A stretch of 64,000 nucleotides of DNA from Alteromonas sp. KUL106 (GCF_009811415.1 NZ_BLIG01000056.1:22462-86461), one strand, 5' to 3'; positions 45,093-54,814 are shown, counted from the stretch's first letter. The notes: generated by a model not told the origin, from the letters alone. Translations and numbers: made by a program.

Positions 45093-45689
45093 ATGAAAAA
45101 CACATTTAAAACGCTTACAGGTTTAGCAGCAGTGGCATCAATCAGCGCAATGGCTTCATTTGGCGCGCATGCTCAATCTAATCAGATCGAAGCAAAAGAC
45201 AGTGGGTTTTATGTGGGTGGTAATTACGGTTATTTACGCGTAGAAGGCGAAGATGATTTTGACGACGATAAAGACGTGTGGCAAGGCCTTGTAGGTTACA
45301 AATTTAATGAGTGGATTGCGATTGAAGGTGGCTATATTGACTTTGGCGACTACGGTAACGACATTGCTGGCGCTGAAACCGATGGTTATACTGCGGCGAT
45401 CAAAGGTATCTTACCTTTGACCGAACGCTTCTCACTCTACGCTAAAGCAGGCCAGCTATGGTCGGAAACGGAATATAACTTTGCTGGTATTTCGCGCGAT
45501 AATGATGATGAAAGTCTATTTGTTGGTGCGGGTTTAAGCTATGCAGTGACAAGCAACTTTCTCGTCAATGCTGAGTACACCGTCTACGATACTGAATTGG
45601 ATGCAGATGAGGCATTTGATGACATAGACGATACTGATTTTGAAACCGATTTAAAACAAGCCAGTATCGGCGTCGAGTATCGATTTTAA
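45093..45689 (+). CDS. Small outer-membrane beta-barrel protein (OmpA/OmpW-like eight-stranded)
   Basis: A 198-residue outer-membrane protein. I start at ATG 45093 (MKNTFKTLTGLAAVASISA) because it has GAGGA seven bases upstream and opens a signal peptide ending AHA; the frame is open 56 codons further. The mature protein has eight alternating strands (GFYVGGNYGYLRV, WIAIEGGYIDFGDY, FSLYAKAGQLW) and ends IGVEYRF with the C-terminal Phe. There is no peptidoglycan-binding OmpA domain. Loops are rich in Asp/Glu. Function unknown. Confidence 0.85.
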   Translation: MKNTFKTLTGLAAVASISAMASFGAHAQSNQIEAKDSGFYVGGNYGYLRVEGEDDFDDDKDVWQGLVGYKFNEWIAIEGGYIDFGDYGNDIAGAETDGYTAAIKGILPLTERFSLYAKAGQLWSETEYNFAGISRDNDDESLFVGAGLSYAVTSNFLVNAEYTVYDTELDADEAFDDIDDTDFETDLKQASIGVEYRF

Positions 45690-45729
45690 GCTCTGGCGTG
45701 GTATTAACTTAATAGCAAATCTGAGTTGA

Positions 45730-45761
45730 AAAAAGCCTTCGCCCTGTGGCGAAGGCTTTTT
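45730..45761. terminator. Bidirectional terminator
   Basis: AAAAAGCCTTCGCC and GGCGAAGGCTTTTT pair perfectly around CTGT. The A and T tracts make it work for both the outer-membrane protein gene and the convergent chemoreceptor gene, whose stop is 9 bases away. Confidence 0.92.
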
Positions 45762-45769
45762 GCTATTAG

Positions 45770-47512
45770 CTACCCATCGATACGCTGAATAAGTTGCGCT
45801 AACTCCTCTATTTTTGAAACGGTCGCCTTAACCAGATTATCGATTTCGTTCGAAGAGGATTGAGAATTACCGGCCAAAGTCCTCACCTCATCGGCTACCA
45901 CTGCGAAGCCCCTTCCCATTTCACCGGCTCTTGCAGCCTCTATCGCAGCATTCAATGCTAATAAATTCGTTTGTTCTGAAATAGAGTTTATTGTACCCAC
46001 AATATTGCTGATTGTTTGGCTTGTTACTAATAGGTCTTTCATGGCGTCTTGGGTATCATTTACCGCTTGTTTTCGTGTCGTAATATTTATTGCGAAGAAC
46101 ACAAAGCGAGTCGTTTGCCCGTTAAAGTTTTTAAGGGCACTTATACGGGAATCAAAAGCGAGATAGTGGCCATCTTTCTCAATCTCAATAATTTTCGATA
46201 CAAAGCCGGAACTTTCTAGCGCCGATTTTTCTTCAGCAGAGAGGTTGCCCAAGAGCTCATTTGCAAACGCTTGGGTATCAATCACACCTTTTATGTTATC
46301 GCGAAGTAATTTATTCGCTTCTATTACTGTGCCATTTGGCTCCATTTCAAGAAGGACTAAGGCACTTCCAATCGCCTTGAGTTTATTCGTAAAGTCCAGC
46401 GCCATTTGTTTTACGCGAGTGATGTCAGCCTGAACGGCGATGAAATTAACTAACTGACCCTCTTTGAAAACAGGGTTTATAGAAAGGGAAGTCCAATAAG
46501 GCGTACCATCTTTTCTATAGTTCAGTACCTCATCGTAAAACGCTTCCCTATTTTTTATCTTTTGTCGAATTACGCTTATGGTTCGCTGGTCAGTCTCTTC
46601 ACCTTGTAGGAAAGATCCGGGCTTTTTACCTTTAACTTCGTCAAGTTTCCAGCCGGTGAGACGATAAAAACCATTATTCACATACTCAATAAGACCATCA
46701 GCGTCTGAAATGATGACTGCATTATCTGTTTCGTTCGCCACAAGAGACAGCATTCGCTGAAGTTCTCGCTGTTCCACTTCCTCAGTTACGTCTTTGATAA
46801 ACGCAGTATAAAGGGTCCTATCTGCTAAGCGAACTTTCGATAACGATAACCGTCCCCATAAGCATTTGCCGTCTTTTCTCTCTACTTTAACTTCTCGGCT
46901 GGTGCCAACAATTTTATCCTGACCGGTTTCCCGGTTCGCATTAACATAGTTATCGTGATTAGCTTGTATCTCCTGGGGCACCAACATTTTAACGTTTCGC
47001 CCTATCACTTCATCTCTGCTATATCCCCACAGTTTTTCAGCAGAAGCGTTAAATAAGGTCACATTGTTATTTTCGTTAATACAAACCACAGCATCTAATG
47101 CTTGTTCGAGGGTTTGCTCAACAATCTCGCGGGCTTCCCTCTCTTCTGTAACATCGCGCACGAATGCCGTGTAATGTTTTTTCCCACTCACGATGACCTG
47201 AGACAGCGCAAGCTGAACCCAAATTCGGTCTCCGTTTTTAGTTTCCAACTCTACTTCGCGAGAACTACCAACGATTTTATTTACATTGGTCGACCTATGA
47301 GTGTTTACGTAGCTGTCATGATTAGACTGGTGTTCTTGAGGAACTAAGATTCTGATATTTTTACCAAGGACTTCACTGGGAGCATAACCCCACAGGCGCT
47401 GGGCGGCAGCGTTGTAAAACGTGATGTTGTTTTTTTCGTCTATGGTTACAACCGCAAGTATTGACTGAGAGAGGGCCTGCTCAGCTGCATTTTCACGTGA
47501 AAATAAATTCAT
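45770..47512 (-). CDS. Soluble four-PAS methyl-accepting chemotaxis protein
   Basis: A 580-residue cytoplasmic chemoreceptor. Four PAS domains: 10-130, 135-255, 258-375 and 380-490. The first two are an internal duplication (ITFYNAAAQRLWGYAPSEVLG against VTLFNASAEKLWGYSRDEVIG; YTAFVRDVTEE against YTAFIKDVTEE). The third is LOV-like (GKKPGSFLQGEETD) but lacks the flavin-linking cysteine. The MCP hairpin tip follows (EQTNLLALNAAIEAARAG, GFAVVADEVRTLA), with only about 40 residues after it. No membrane segment. It should sense an internal redox, oxygen or flavin signal. The ATG has AAGGC upstream. Confidence 0.92.
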   Translation of the reverse strand: MNLFSRENAAEQALSQSILAVVTIDEKNNITFYNAAAQRLWGYAPSEVLGKNIRILVPQEHQSNHDSYVNTHRSTNVNKIVGSSREVELETKNGDRIWVQLALSQVIVSGKKHYTAFVRDVTEEREAREIVEQTLEQALDAVVCINENNNVTLFNASAEKLWGYSRDEVIGRNVKMLVPQEIQANHDNYVNANRETGQDKIVGTSREVKVERKDGKCLWGRLSLSKVRLADRTLYTAFIKDVTEEVEQRELQRMLSLVANETDNAVIISDADGLIEYVNNGFYRLTGWKLDEVKGKKPGSFLQGEETDQRTISVIRQKIKNREAFYDEVLNYRKDGTPYWTSLSINPVFKEGQLVNFIAVQADITRVKQMALDFTNKLKAIGSALVLLEMEPNGTVIEANKLLRDNIKGVIDTQAFANELLGNLSAEEKSALESSGFVSKIIEIEKDGHYLAFDSRISALKNFNGQTTRFVFFAINITTRKQAVNDTQDAMKDLLVTSQTISNIVGTINSISEQTNLLALNAAIEAARAGEMGRGFAVVADEVRTLAGNSQSSSNEIDNLVKATVSKIEELAQLIQRIDG

Positions 47513-47765
47513 TGCTTTGCCTTAATTCACACAACAAACAAGTACATAGATGAGTTCTTATGTTTTTTCCACCAGTGAAGACAAAATAGAATAAAACGTG
47601 AAAATTTTACAAACTTTGCATTTGAAATTATTTATACGTTTAAGAATAGAAATTCTTAGTTTGAAATATCAATAACTTAGCAACCCCATTTAAAGGGAGA
47701 TATCAGGTACGGATTCTGCAGTCTCAACGACTAATTAAGTAGAAACATAAAATAGGTATAAAGAC

Positions 47766-49982
47766 ATGCAATCAGGTAAGAGTGTATTTCAACCAGGCCA
47801 AAACTGTTGGGTCGAGAGCAAAGCTCGCTTCTCTACCCCACTCATTGATTGCGGTAATTACTACAAAGCGTTACATAGCTCTATTGTGAAAGCCAAACAC
47901 AGCATTTTTATCGTTGGTTGGGATATAGACAGTCGAATTCGTCTGCTTAGAGGTGATGACGAAGCTAACAGCGAAGCACCTAGCGTTATCAGTGATCTTT
48001 TAAAGTGGAAGGCTGAGCAAAACCCAGATATGAAAATTTATCTTTTGCGGTGGGATTCCTCACTGGCGTTTTTCGCACAGCGTGAAATGTGGGCAAAAGA
48101 AGTGTGGGAAGAGAAAACGCCAGACAACGTTAAAACAGAGCTCGATGACACTATTCCCATGGGGGGCAGCCAACATCAAAAAATTGTTGTTATTGACGAT
48201 GAACTCGTCTTTTCAGGTGGAATGGATGTGTCTACTAACCGGTGGGACACGCGCGACCACCCAGTGATATCAGAAGAACGTATTGGACCAGATGGTGAAT
48301 ACGGCCCGTTGCATGATGTTCAGATGGTATCTAGCGGCCCCGTGGTCGCTGATTTTGCCAAGTTAGTGAGATGGAGATGGCAGCGCGTTGCAGAGGAAAC
48401 GCCGATTGATATCAGGGACAATGCGCCAATTTCTGAAAGTGCACCTTTGCCTGAGTCATGGCCTGAGGATTACCCCCCTCTATTTGAAAACGTGGAATGC
48501 GCACTGGCTCGTACGATCCCCTTCATGGATGAAGTAGAACCGGCCCAAGAAGTGCGCCACATGTTGCTTGACCTGATAGGTGAAGCAGAATCTGTTATTT
48601 ACATTGAAAATCAATTTACAACAAGACAAGAAATCGCCGAAGCGCTTAACCGCCAGCTGAAGTTAAAGCCGAATCTTTCAGTCATTATCGTCAGTTCGTA
48701 TGAACCTAAAGGTAAGTTTGAATGTGAAGCGTTTTGGGCGAGCCGAATTGAATTTAAGGCTATTTTAGAAAGTGGCATCGACCCCAATCGCGTCAGGCTA
48801 ACTTATTCTTCTATTGAAGATATGCAGGGCCGTCGAGCGTACAAGCGTATTCACTCTAAAGTCATGACAATAGACAACAAATATCTTGTCATCGGTTCTT
48901 CGAATATCAGCAACCGTTCTATGACGTTAGACACCGAGATTGATACGGTACTGTTTGGAAACAACAAGGAAAACCAAGCGTGTATTGAACAGGTCAGAAA
49001 TGACTTGCTTGCTGAACATACAGGTAGAGATATTGAAGCCATGCCGGCCATATTTGATCATGACAGGCCAGTTGAAGCTTTGATGCAGGGGCAAATAGCC
49101 CACGGATATGTGCTTACAGAAGTTCGCGATGAGGTCTTTACTGAGCTTTCTGGCAAAAACATGTTTCGCGCGCTTTCTGATCCTGAAGAGCCTTTAATCT
49201 CAGTTCCCACTTTTGATGGAGCGGCTTTACCGGCTCGCAACCCGAGACGCCGTAGCATCATGATTTTGATAGGCTTGGTGATCATCGCGGTCTTAGGGGG
49301 CTTAATGTTTTGGGCGAGCCAATCAATTCCTTGGTTAAGTTCAGATAGCATCAACGCGTTCCTAGAAAAGAGTCGGGGTACTTATTTCGCGCTTCCGACT
49401 GTACTTCTCGTTTATGTCGTTGGCGGCATTTTGTTTTTCCCAGTTACCGTTTTATCTCTGGCTGTAGCCGCAATATTTGGTCCGCTTTGGGGCCCAATTT
49501 ACGGCATGATGGGGGCACTTATGAGCTCTGCAATTATGTTTGGTATAGGTAAACTGTCTGGTAATGCTGGACTGAAAAAGCTTGGAGGCCCTAAAGTAGC
49601 GGCGGTTGATGAAAAACTCAAACGTAGCGGAATTGTGGGCGTGGCAGCGATCAGGATGTTACCTATCGCACCGTTTAGCTTGGTGAACCTCGTTGCAGGC
49701 ATTTCATCAATTGGCATTTTCCAGTTTCTTGTCGGTACGTTTTTGGGCATGTTTCCTCCTATGATTGCAAAAGGCCTTGTAGGTGATTCGATTGCGCAAA
49801 TCTGGCAGAACCCGTCTCTTGAAACTATCAGCTATTTGGTTGGCGGCATCGTACTGTGGGGGTTAATGATTTGGGGATCACAGAAATTTGCTCGCTATTA
49901 TCAGGCTCGCAAAGAAAGTAGCGCTGACGACATCAATGATGACGAAAGTAGTAAAAGTGAGGCAGATAGATGTGTCGCATAG
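47766..49982 (+). CDS. Phospholipase D-family protein fused to a VTT (DedA-like) membrane domain
   Basis: A 738-residue fusion. The N-terminal PLD part has two HKD motifs: SQHQKIVVIDDELVFSGG (His about 137) and IHSKVMTIDNKYLVIGSSN (His about 363). Residues 498-520 are a first membrane helix. The C-terminal 200 residues are a VTT/SNARE-associated domain with VLLVYVVGGILFFPVTVLSL, FGPLWGPIYGMMGA and the RMLPIAPFSLVNLVAG segment. It is probably a phosphatidyltransferase or phospholipase coupled to a lipid scramblase-like domain. The next gene overlaps it by 13 bases. The pair resembles the E. coli ybhP-ybhO (ClsB) neighbourhood. Confidence 0.9.
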   Translation: MQSGKSVFQPGQNCWVESKARFSTPLIDCGNYYKALHSSIVKAKHSIFIVGWDIDSRIRLLRGDDEANSEAPSVISDLLKWKAEQNPDMKIYLLRWDSSLAFFAQREMWAKEVWEEKTPDNVKTELDDTIPMGGSQHQKIVVIDDELVFSGGMDVSTNRWDTRDHPVISEERIGPDGEYGPLHDVQMVSSGPVVADFAKLVRWRWQRVAEETPIDIRDNAPISESAPLPESWPEDYPPLFENVECALARTIPFMDEVEPAQEVRHMLLDLIGEAESVIYIENQFTTRQEIAEALNRQLKLKPNLSVIIVSSYEPKGKFECEAFWASRIEFKAILESGIDPNRVRLTYSSIEDMQGRRAYKRIHSKVMTIDNKYLVIGSSNISNRSMTLDTEIDTVLFGNNKENQACIEQVRNDLLAEHTGRDIEAMPAIFDHDRPVEALMQGQIAHGYVLTEVRDEVFTELSGKNMFRALSDPEEPLISVPTFDGAALPARNPRRRSIMILIGLVIIAVLGGLMFWASQSIPWLSSDSINAFLEKSRGTYFALPTVLLVYVVGGILFFPVTVLSLAVAAIFGPLWGPIYGMMGALMSSAIMFGIGKLSGNAGLKKLGGPKVAAVDEKLKRSGIVGVAAIRMLPIAPFSLVNLVAGISSIGIFQFLVGTFLGMFPPMIAKGLVGDSIAQIWQNPSLETISYLVGGIVLWGLMIWGSQKFARYYQARKESSADDINDDESSKSEADRCVA

Positions 49983-50683
49983 TGACCTACAACGTCCACA
50001 GTGGCATTGGAAGAGACAAAAAACATGATTACAAACGTATTGGACAATTTCTAGCAAGTAGTGGAGCTGATGTTGTACTGCTGCAGGAAATGGATACTCG
50101 GCCACCTGAACGAGATACTGCGCAAGACGTGAGAGATATATGCGCTGAAAATACATTTAAGCTTATTTCATCACCAGCGATAAAAGAGACTGACGGATGG
50201 TATGGCAATGCCATACTCACTCGTTTTGATGTCATTTCTCAAGAGACCGTTGATGTCAGTCAGAGCGGAAGACAACCGAGAAACGTTCAAATTGTTGAAC
50301 TACAAACGGAAAAAATGCCGCTAACGGTTGTCAATACGCACAAAGGGCTTAAAAAGTTAGAGCGGCGCTCACAATTTTCTCAACTACATGAGCATTTATC
50401 ATTGAGGCTAAAGAAGAATAAGACACCGCTCTTTTTAGCGGGTGACTTTAATGAATGGCAGTTTTTTTCAAACGCTTTTCATGCACTAAACGACCTACTC
50501 AATCCACAAAAAATAGGGGCTACGTTTCCCAGTCACTTTCCCGTGTTTTCTCTTGACCGCGTGTGGGTCTCTCACGATATTAGAGTGAAAGCATGTAGAA
50601 GGTTGAAAAATGCGAAAACTCGACTTTATTCTGATCATCTGCCGGTGCTCGTTGACATAGAGCTCCCCGAAAACGTTACCTAG
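49970..50683 (+). CDS. Endonuclease/exonuclease/phosphatase (EEP) family hydrolase, YbhP-like
   Basis: A 237-residue soluble protein of the EEP fold (DNase I, sphingomyelinase, inositol phosphatase superfamily). Motifs: IVTYNVHSGIGRD, VVLLQEMD, AGDFNEWQF and the terminal SDHLPVLVDI with the catalytic Asp-His. The ATG lies within the end of the PLD-VTT gene (13-base overlap), indicating translational coupling and a shared job in phospholipid metabolism, as with YbhP beside cardiolipin synthase ClsB. The substrate is unknown. Confidence 0.9.
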   Translation: MCRIVTYNVHSGIGRDKKHDYKRIGQFLASSGADVVLLQEMDTRPPERDTAQDVRDICAENTFKLISSPAIKETDGWYGNAILTRFDVISQETVDVSQSGRQPRNVQIVELQTEKMPLTVVNTHKGLKKLERRSQFSQLHEHLSLRLKKNKTPLFLAGDFNEWQFFSNAFHALNDLLNPQKIGATFPSHFPVFSLDRVWVSHDIRVKACRRLKNAKTRLYSDHLPVLVDIELPENVT

Positions 50684-50721
50684 GGCGAGGCTATCGCCTA
50701 ATGCAGTCGTCGCTCTTGCGG

Positions 50722-51702
50722 TTAAGCAGGCTGAGATAAAAATGAAGACGTCGCAAACTCCAATGTGCCACTCCAGTGATTTAGCGCATTTTCTAACGCC
50801 ACGACCTTTCTGATGATTTCGACAATACGCATGAGATCATGTCCCGGCTTGGCGTTTTTGTTTGTGGCCGCGAGTACGGTTCGGTGTATTTCGGGCTGAA
50901 CAATTTTGAGTGTGGATACCAGCCCAGATTCCTTGAGATGAAAAATGGCCGATGTGGGCAAAATCATCACCCCCTCTCCCTGCATGACTTGTCGTAATCC
51001 GGTCATAAGCTGTCCAGAATAAGCGAGATCGTGCTTTAAACTCACTCCTGTGGCTTTTTCGTAATCAGCGATAAGCTGACCTAGCGCATCTTTATTTCCT
51101 GGCGACAAAAGTGGGAGTTCACTGATCTCCCAAAACTTAATCGTTGATTTATTTCTTAAGTGCGCATATTCCGAGTGGGTATTTGAAGCAGTGAAAACTA
51201 AGTGCAACTCTTCTTGGATCAAGGGAGTAATACTCATAAACTTTGGGTCAACAGCCTGCTGATAAGTAAGTGCTATATCGATTTGTTTTGACGCTAGCCA
51301 ATCATTGATAGTGTAAGAGGGACCGGTACTGATCTCTACTTTGAGATCTTTGTGATGTTTCGTTATTTCGGTTAACAGCGGTAGTGAAAGCACATTGCCA
51401 ATGGAAGGAAGCATACCGATTTTAATTTTTTTACTCTGCCCTTTGCTGAATCCTTCCATCACTGTTTTTACATTTTCAATTTCACCCAGTATTTTCTCTG
51501 CGTGTTTATAAAAAACCTCTCCTGCGGGCGTCAACCTAACCCCTGCAAAGCTCCTTTCCAATAATGTTGTTTTTACCTCACGCTCTAAACTCGCCAGTTG
51601 TTGACTTATCCCCGGCTGGGCGATATCAAGCGCTCTAGCGGCACCGGCGATACTTCCCTTCTGCACTGTAGTTATAAAATAACGCAGCTGTTTAGAATGC
51701 AC
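50722..51702 (-). CDS. LysR-family regulator of the TonB/TSUP/aminotransferase locus
   Basis: A 326-residue LysR regulator. The start is GTG at 51700-51702 with GGAGGAA upstream. HTH at 1-60 (MHSKQLRYFITTVQKGS, DIAQPGISQQLASLE), effector domain from about 90 (KKIKIGMLPSIGNVLSLP). The HTH resembles the Nac/Cbl-like subgroup. It is divergent from the TonB-receptor gene and the palindrome at 51856-51871 is its likely operator. The effector is presumably the substrate of that locus. Confidence 0.9.
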   Translation of the reverse strand: MHSKQLRYFITTVQKGSIAGAARALDIAQPGISQQLASLEREVKTTLLERSFAGVRLTPAGEVFYKHAEKILGEIENVKTVMEGFSKGQSKKIKIGMLPSIGNVLSLPLLTEITKHHKDLKVEISTGPSYTINDWLASKQIDIALTYQQAVDPKFMSITPLIQEELHLVFTASNTHSEYAHLRNKSTIKFWEISELPLLSPGNKDALGQLIADYEKATGVSLKHDLAYSGQLMTGLRQVMQGEGVMILPTSAIFHLKESGLVSTLKIVQPEIHRTVLAATNKNAKPGHDLMRIVEIIRKVVALENALNHWSGTLEFATSSFLSQPA

Positions 51703-52109
51703 TTATTCCTCCATTGAGAAAGACCTTCAGATAGGCCTGAACTGCCGATCTATTGTTTCAATCTCAACGCAAGGTATATGCCATTCCAATCCGTTATATG
51801 CAGCAAAATTGTAAAATTCCCCGAGAAAATGAGCCCCAGAAAAACTCATATAATTTTATACTTAAGTATAATACCTAGAAAAATGGGCGCTGCGCCTATG
51901 GTCAATAGTTTTCTTATACCCCTGAATATTCTTCTTTCTTCCACCAGCGCTCAAGAGTTTTTAGCCTAGTACCCGTACACGAGTGACACCATAACAACAA
52001 CAAGATGTTAGATGCATCAATGTGGTGCTCGTGCGTGCCTAGAAAGAGTGCAGATTTAAACAATCCACATTCATAAATTAAGTAGCAATAAGCACGATTG
52101 GGAACACTG
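51703..52109. other. Divergent promoter region LysR / TonB receptor
   Basis: 407 bases, AT-rich in its left half, holding the 16-bp palindrome at 51856-51871. No gene is credible; the small frames at 51778-51969 and 51914-52132 have no motif. Confidence 0.5.
51856..51871. promoter_or_regulatory. Perfect 16-bp palindrome, candidate LysR operator
   Basis: TTATACTTAAGTATAA equals its own reverse complement. Its core ATAC-N4-GTAT resembles LysR-type dyads. It lies 154 bases from the regulator start and 239 bases from the receptor start. Chance of such a site at this place is low, but binding is inferred. Confidence 0.6.
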
Positions 52110-54704
52110 ATGAAACAGAAGAAACTCCACACCGCAGTTCGTTACGCACTTACAGGAATAACTTTATTTACCACGTCAATGCTTGTTCAAGCACAAGAAG
52201 TATCAGAAGACACTACTGAGACTAAAAATTTAGAGCGCATTGCTGTTACAGGCGCGCGAGGCGCGCCACGTTCGGTAACAAGCTCGCCAGTACCGGTCGA
52301 CGTTTTAACCGCAGAAGATGTAGAAGCGGTAGCGTTTACTGACATGAACAACGTGTTAATGACGTTAGTTCCCTCATACTCAGTTGGCCGTCAACCTATT
52401 TCTGACGGCGGAACATTTATCCGACCAGCCACACTGCGCGGCATGCCCACCGATAAAACCCTGGTATTAGTGAATTCAAAACGACGTCACAGAGCAGCGC
52501 TTGTTTCCATTGGAGGGTCAGGTACACAGGGACCAGATATTGCAACCATTCCCACAGCAGCGATTAAAACGGTAGAAGTTCTTCGGGACGGCGCCGCAGC
52601 GCAATACGGTTCAGATGCGATCGCCGGTGTTATCAATTTTCAGCTAAAAGACAATACCGAGGGCGGTTCTTTTACCATTGATTACGGCACTTATTATGAA
52701 GGTGACGGAGATCAGATTACCGTTACAGGAAATAAAGGATTTGCACTAGGCGATGACGGATTTCTCAGTATATCCGCAGAGTACTCTGACAGCGAAGCAA
52801 CATTTAGAGGTGAACAATACTGTGAACCTTGGTTCTGTGTTGACGATCAATCTCAACAATATATTGCTGATGCCACTGAAATGGCTAATCGCGTTCATGA
52901 TTCGGATGTAGTGCAACCCTGGGGGCAACCTAACACAAGCGGAAAACGCGTGTTTTTTAATTCAGGCTTTACGCTATCTGCGGAAGCAGAGCTTTATGCC
53001 TTTGGTAACTATTCTGAAAGTGAAGGTGATGGCTCGTTTTACTACCGCTATCCAGGCAACGGCACGATTGAGGATCTTCGCTTAGAAGATGGCTCGATCT
53101 GGAACCCTACAGAATTTTTCCCTGGAGGATTTACGCCTCGCTTTTTCGGTGACGTCACCGACTACTCTTTCGTAGGTGGAATAAAAGGGATGTCTGGCGA
53201 TCTTACTTACGATATCAGCGGTCGTTACGGCAACAATGAGATTTCCTATACCCTAGCAAATACGATAAACCCGTCCCTGGGCAATATGTCGCCTACATCG
53301 TTTCAGCCAGGTGACTTGATTAATGAAGAGTCACAAGTTCAAGCTGACTTTACCTACGATCTCAGTGCATATGTTTTGGCCTTTGGCGCAAGCTACCTTG
53401 ACGAGTCCTATGAAATTTCAGAAGGCGAGGAAGCCTCCTATTTTGCAGGTCCATATGCTACATCAGATCCATACGGATTCTGTAATGGAGACACTGCAAC
53501 AGCAGCTGGACTTGCTGTTATCGCCACCGGCTCGACCTTAGACTGTTCTAATCCTGACGACGCCGTGTATACCGTCGTAGGTGTGGGTTCTAATGGCTTC
53601 CCTGGCTACTCTCCTGACTATTCAGGTTCATATGAACGTGATTCTTACGCTGTGTATACCGACATATCTGGTGACATTACCGATACGCTATTTGCACAGG
53701 CGGCACTACGCTATGAAGATTATTCTGACTTTGGTTCAGAACTGGTATACAAAATTGCTGGATTCTACCAACTCAATGATGACGTGGGCTTTAGGTCTTC
53801 ATTCGGTACAGGGTTCAGAGCACCAACCCCAGGGCAGCAAGGTACCACAAACGTGTCTACTCGATTACCCGACGGATTCCCAGTCGCAACGGGTTTATTC
53901 CCAGCCGGTGGAGAAGTAGCACAAGCTTTGGGAGCACAAGAACTTTCTCCTGAGAAATCAACAAACTTTACGTTAGGTATGACAGCCAATTATGGCGACG
54001 TTACGCTCACGGTCGATTACTACAACATCAAGTTAGAAGATCGCCTTTACTCAGTGTCAACGCGTGATGTTTCAACCACCGTGGTCACTGACCCTGAAGC
54101 GCCCGGTTATGATGCCTACCAAAACTATCTAGCATTGGCGGGCGCGAACGTGTCTGGCGCCGAATCCATCGGCGGTGTGTTTTTCTTCCAAAACGCGTTC
54201 GATACCGTTACGGAAGGCTTGGACGTTGTTGCTACCTATAAAATGGAGTCTGACTACGGCGCTACCATTTTGACAGGTTCGGTAAACTACAACAAAACTG
54301 AGTTTGATTCTGATCCCAGTGAATATCTGGATGCAGAAGATCAGTTCGACTTCGAAAACGGTCTTCCAGAAATACGTAGCGTAATATCCGTTACTCATAG
54401 CTACGATGTTTGGTCAGCCGTGGCACGCTTGAGCTATTTCGGCGAGTACGAAAATGCAGGAAGTGATGATGGCGTCAATGCCACGAGTATTCAGACCTTC
54501 GGCGACGAATTCATGTTCGATATAGAAGGTTCTTACCTTATCAACGAGAACTTCACCTTATCGGTGGGGATCAGGAATCTGTTTGACAATTATCCAGATG
54601 TCAGCACTAACGGTGATGCTTGCTGTGGTGAAGTCTATGACTCGGGTTCAATTGTCGATTGGCAAGGAGGTTATTACTACACCCGTCTCGCGGCCCGTTT
54701 CTAA
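52110..54704 (+). CDS. TonB-dependent outer-membrane receptor
   Basis: An 864-residue receptor. I start at ATG 52110 (MKQKKLHTAVRYAL), GGGAAC upstream; signal peptide ends VQA at about 29. TonB-box-like region LERIAVTGARG, then a plug domain (PVPVDVLTAEDVEAVAFTD, IKTVEVLRDGAAAQYGSDAIAGVIN) and a large barrel ending TRLAARF. The plug motif RDGAAAQYGSDAIAG is typical of receptors for organic nutrients rather than siderophores. First gene of a receptor-permease-aminotransferase set under a LysR gene, so it probably imports the organic substrate of that pathway. Confidence 0.93.
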   Translation: MKQKKLHTAVRYALTGITLFTTSMLVQAQEVSEDTTETKNLERIAVTGARGAPRSVTSSPVPVDVLTAEDVEAVAFTDMNNVLMTLVPSYSVGRQPISDGGTFIRPATLRGMPTDKTLVLVNSKRRHRAALVSIGGSGTQGPDIATIPTAAIKTVEVLRDGAAAQYGSDAIAGVINFQLKDNTEGGSFTIDYGTYYEGDGDQITVTGNKGFALGDDGFLSISAEYSDSEATFRGEQYCEPWFCVDDQSQQYIADATEMANRVHDSDVVQPWGQPNTSGKRVFFNSGFTLSAEAELYAFGNYSESEGDGSFYYRYPGNGTIEDLRLEDGSIWNPTEFFPGGFTPRFFGDVTDYSFVGGIKGMSGDLTYDISGRYGNNEISYTLANTINPSLGNMSPTSFQPGDLINEESQVQADFTYDLSAYVLAFGASYLDESYEISEGEEASYFAGPYATSDPYGFCNGDTATAAGLAVIATGSTLDCSNPDDAVYTVVGVGSNGFPGYSPDYSGSYERDSYAVYTDISGDITDTLFAQAALRYEDYSDFGSELVYKIAGFYQLNDDVGFRSSFGTGFRAPTPGQQGTTNVSTRLPDGFPVATGLFPAGGEVAQALGAQELSPEKSTNFTLGMTANYGDVTLTVDYYNIKLEDRLYSVSTRDVSTTVVTDPEAPGYDAYQNYLALAGANVSGAESIGGVFFFQNAFDTVTEGLDVVATYKMESDYGATILTGSVNYNKTEFDSDPSEYLDAEDQFDFENGLPEIRSVISVTHSYDVWSAVARLSYFGEYENAGSDDGVNATSIQTFGDEFMFDIEGSYLINENFTLSVGIRNLFDNYPDVSTNGDACCGEVYDSGSIVDWQGGYYYTRLAARF

Positions 54705-54714
54705 TAATAACTAT

Positions 54715-54742
54715 GTCAACACCAGCGATAGCTGGTGTTGAC
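54715..54742 (+). terminator. Hairpin after the TonB-receptor gene
   Basis: GTCAACACCAGC and GCTGGTGTTGAC form a perfect 12-bp stem with a GATA loop, 11 bases after the stop. Only GCTTT follows, so it may terminate part of the transcription or protect the receptor message, giving lower expression of the two genes downstream. Confidence 0.6.
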
Positions 54743-54814
54743 GCTTTAACTCATTGTTTAAAAAGGTTTGTAGGTACCCATGTTTTTAGCTATGTCTAGC
54801 GGAGTAAAAATTCA

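Noticed and set aside
52098..52109. TTG start of the TonB receptor four codons upstream
   Set aside because: The ATG at 52110 has a well-placed GGGAAC and opens the signal peptide directly.
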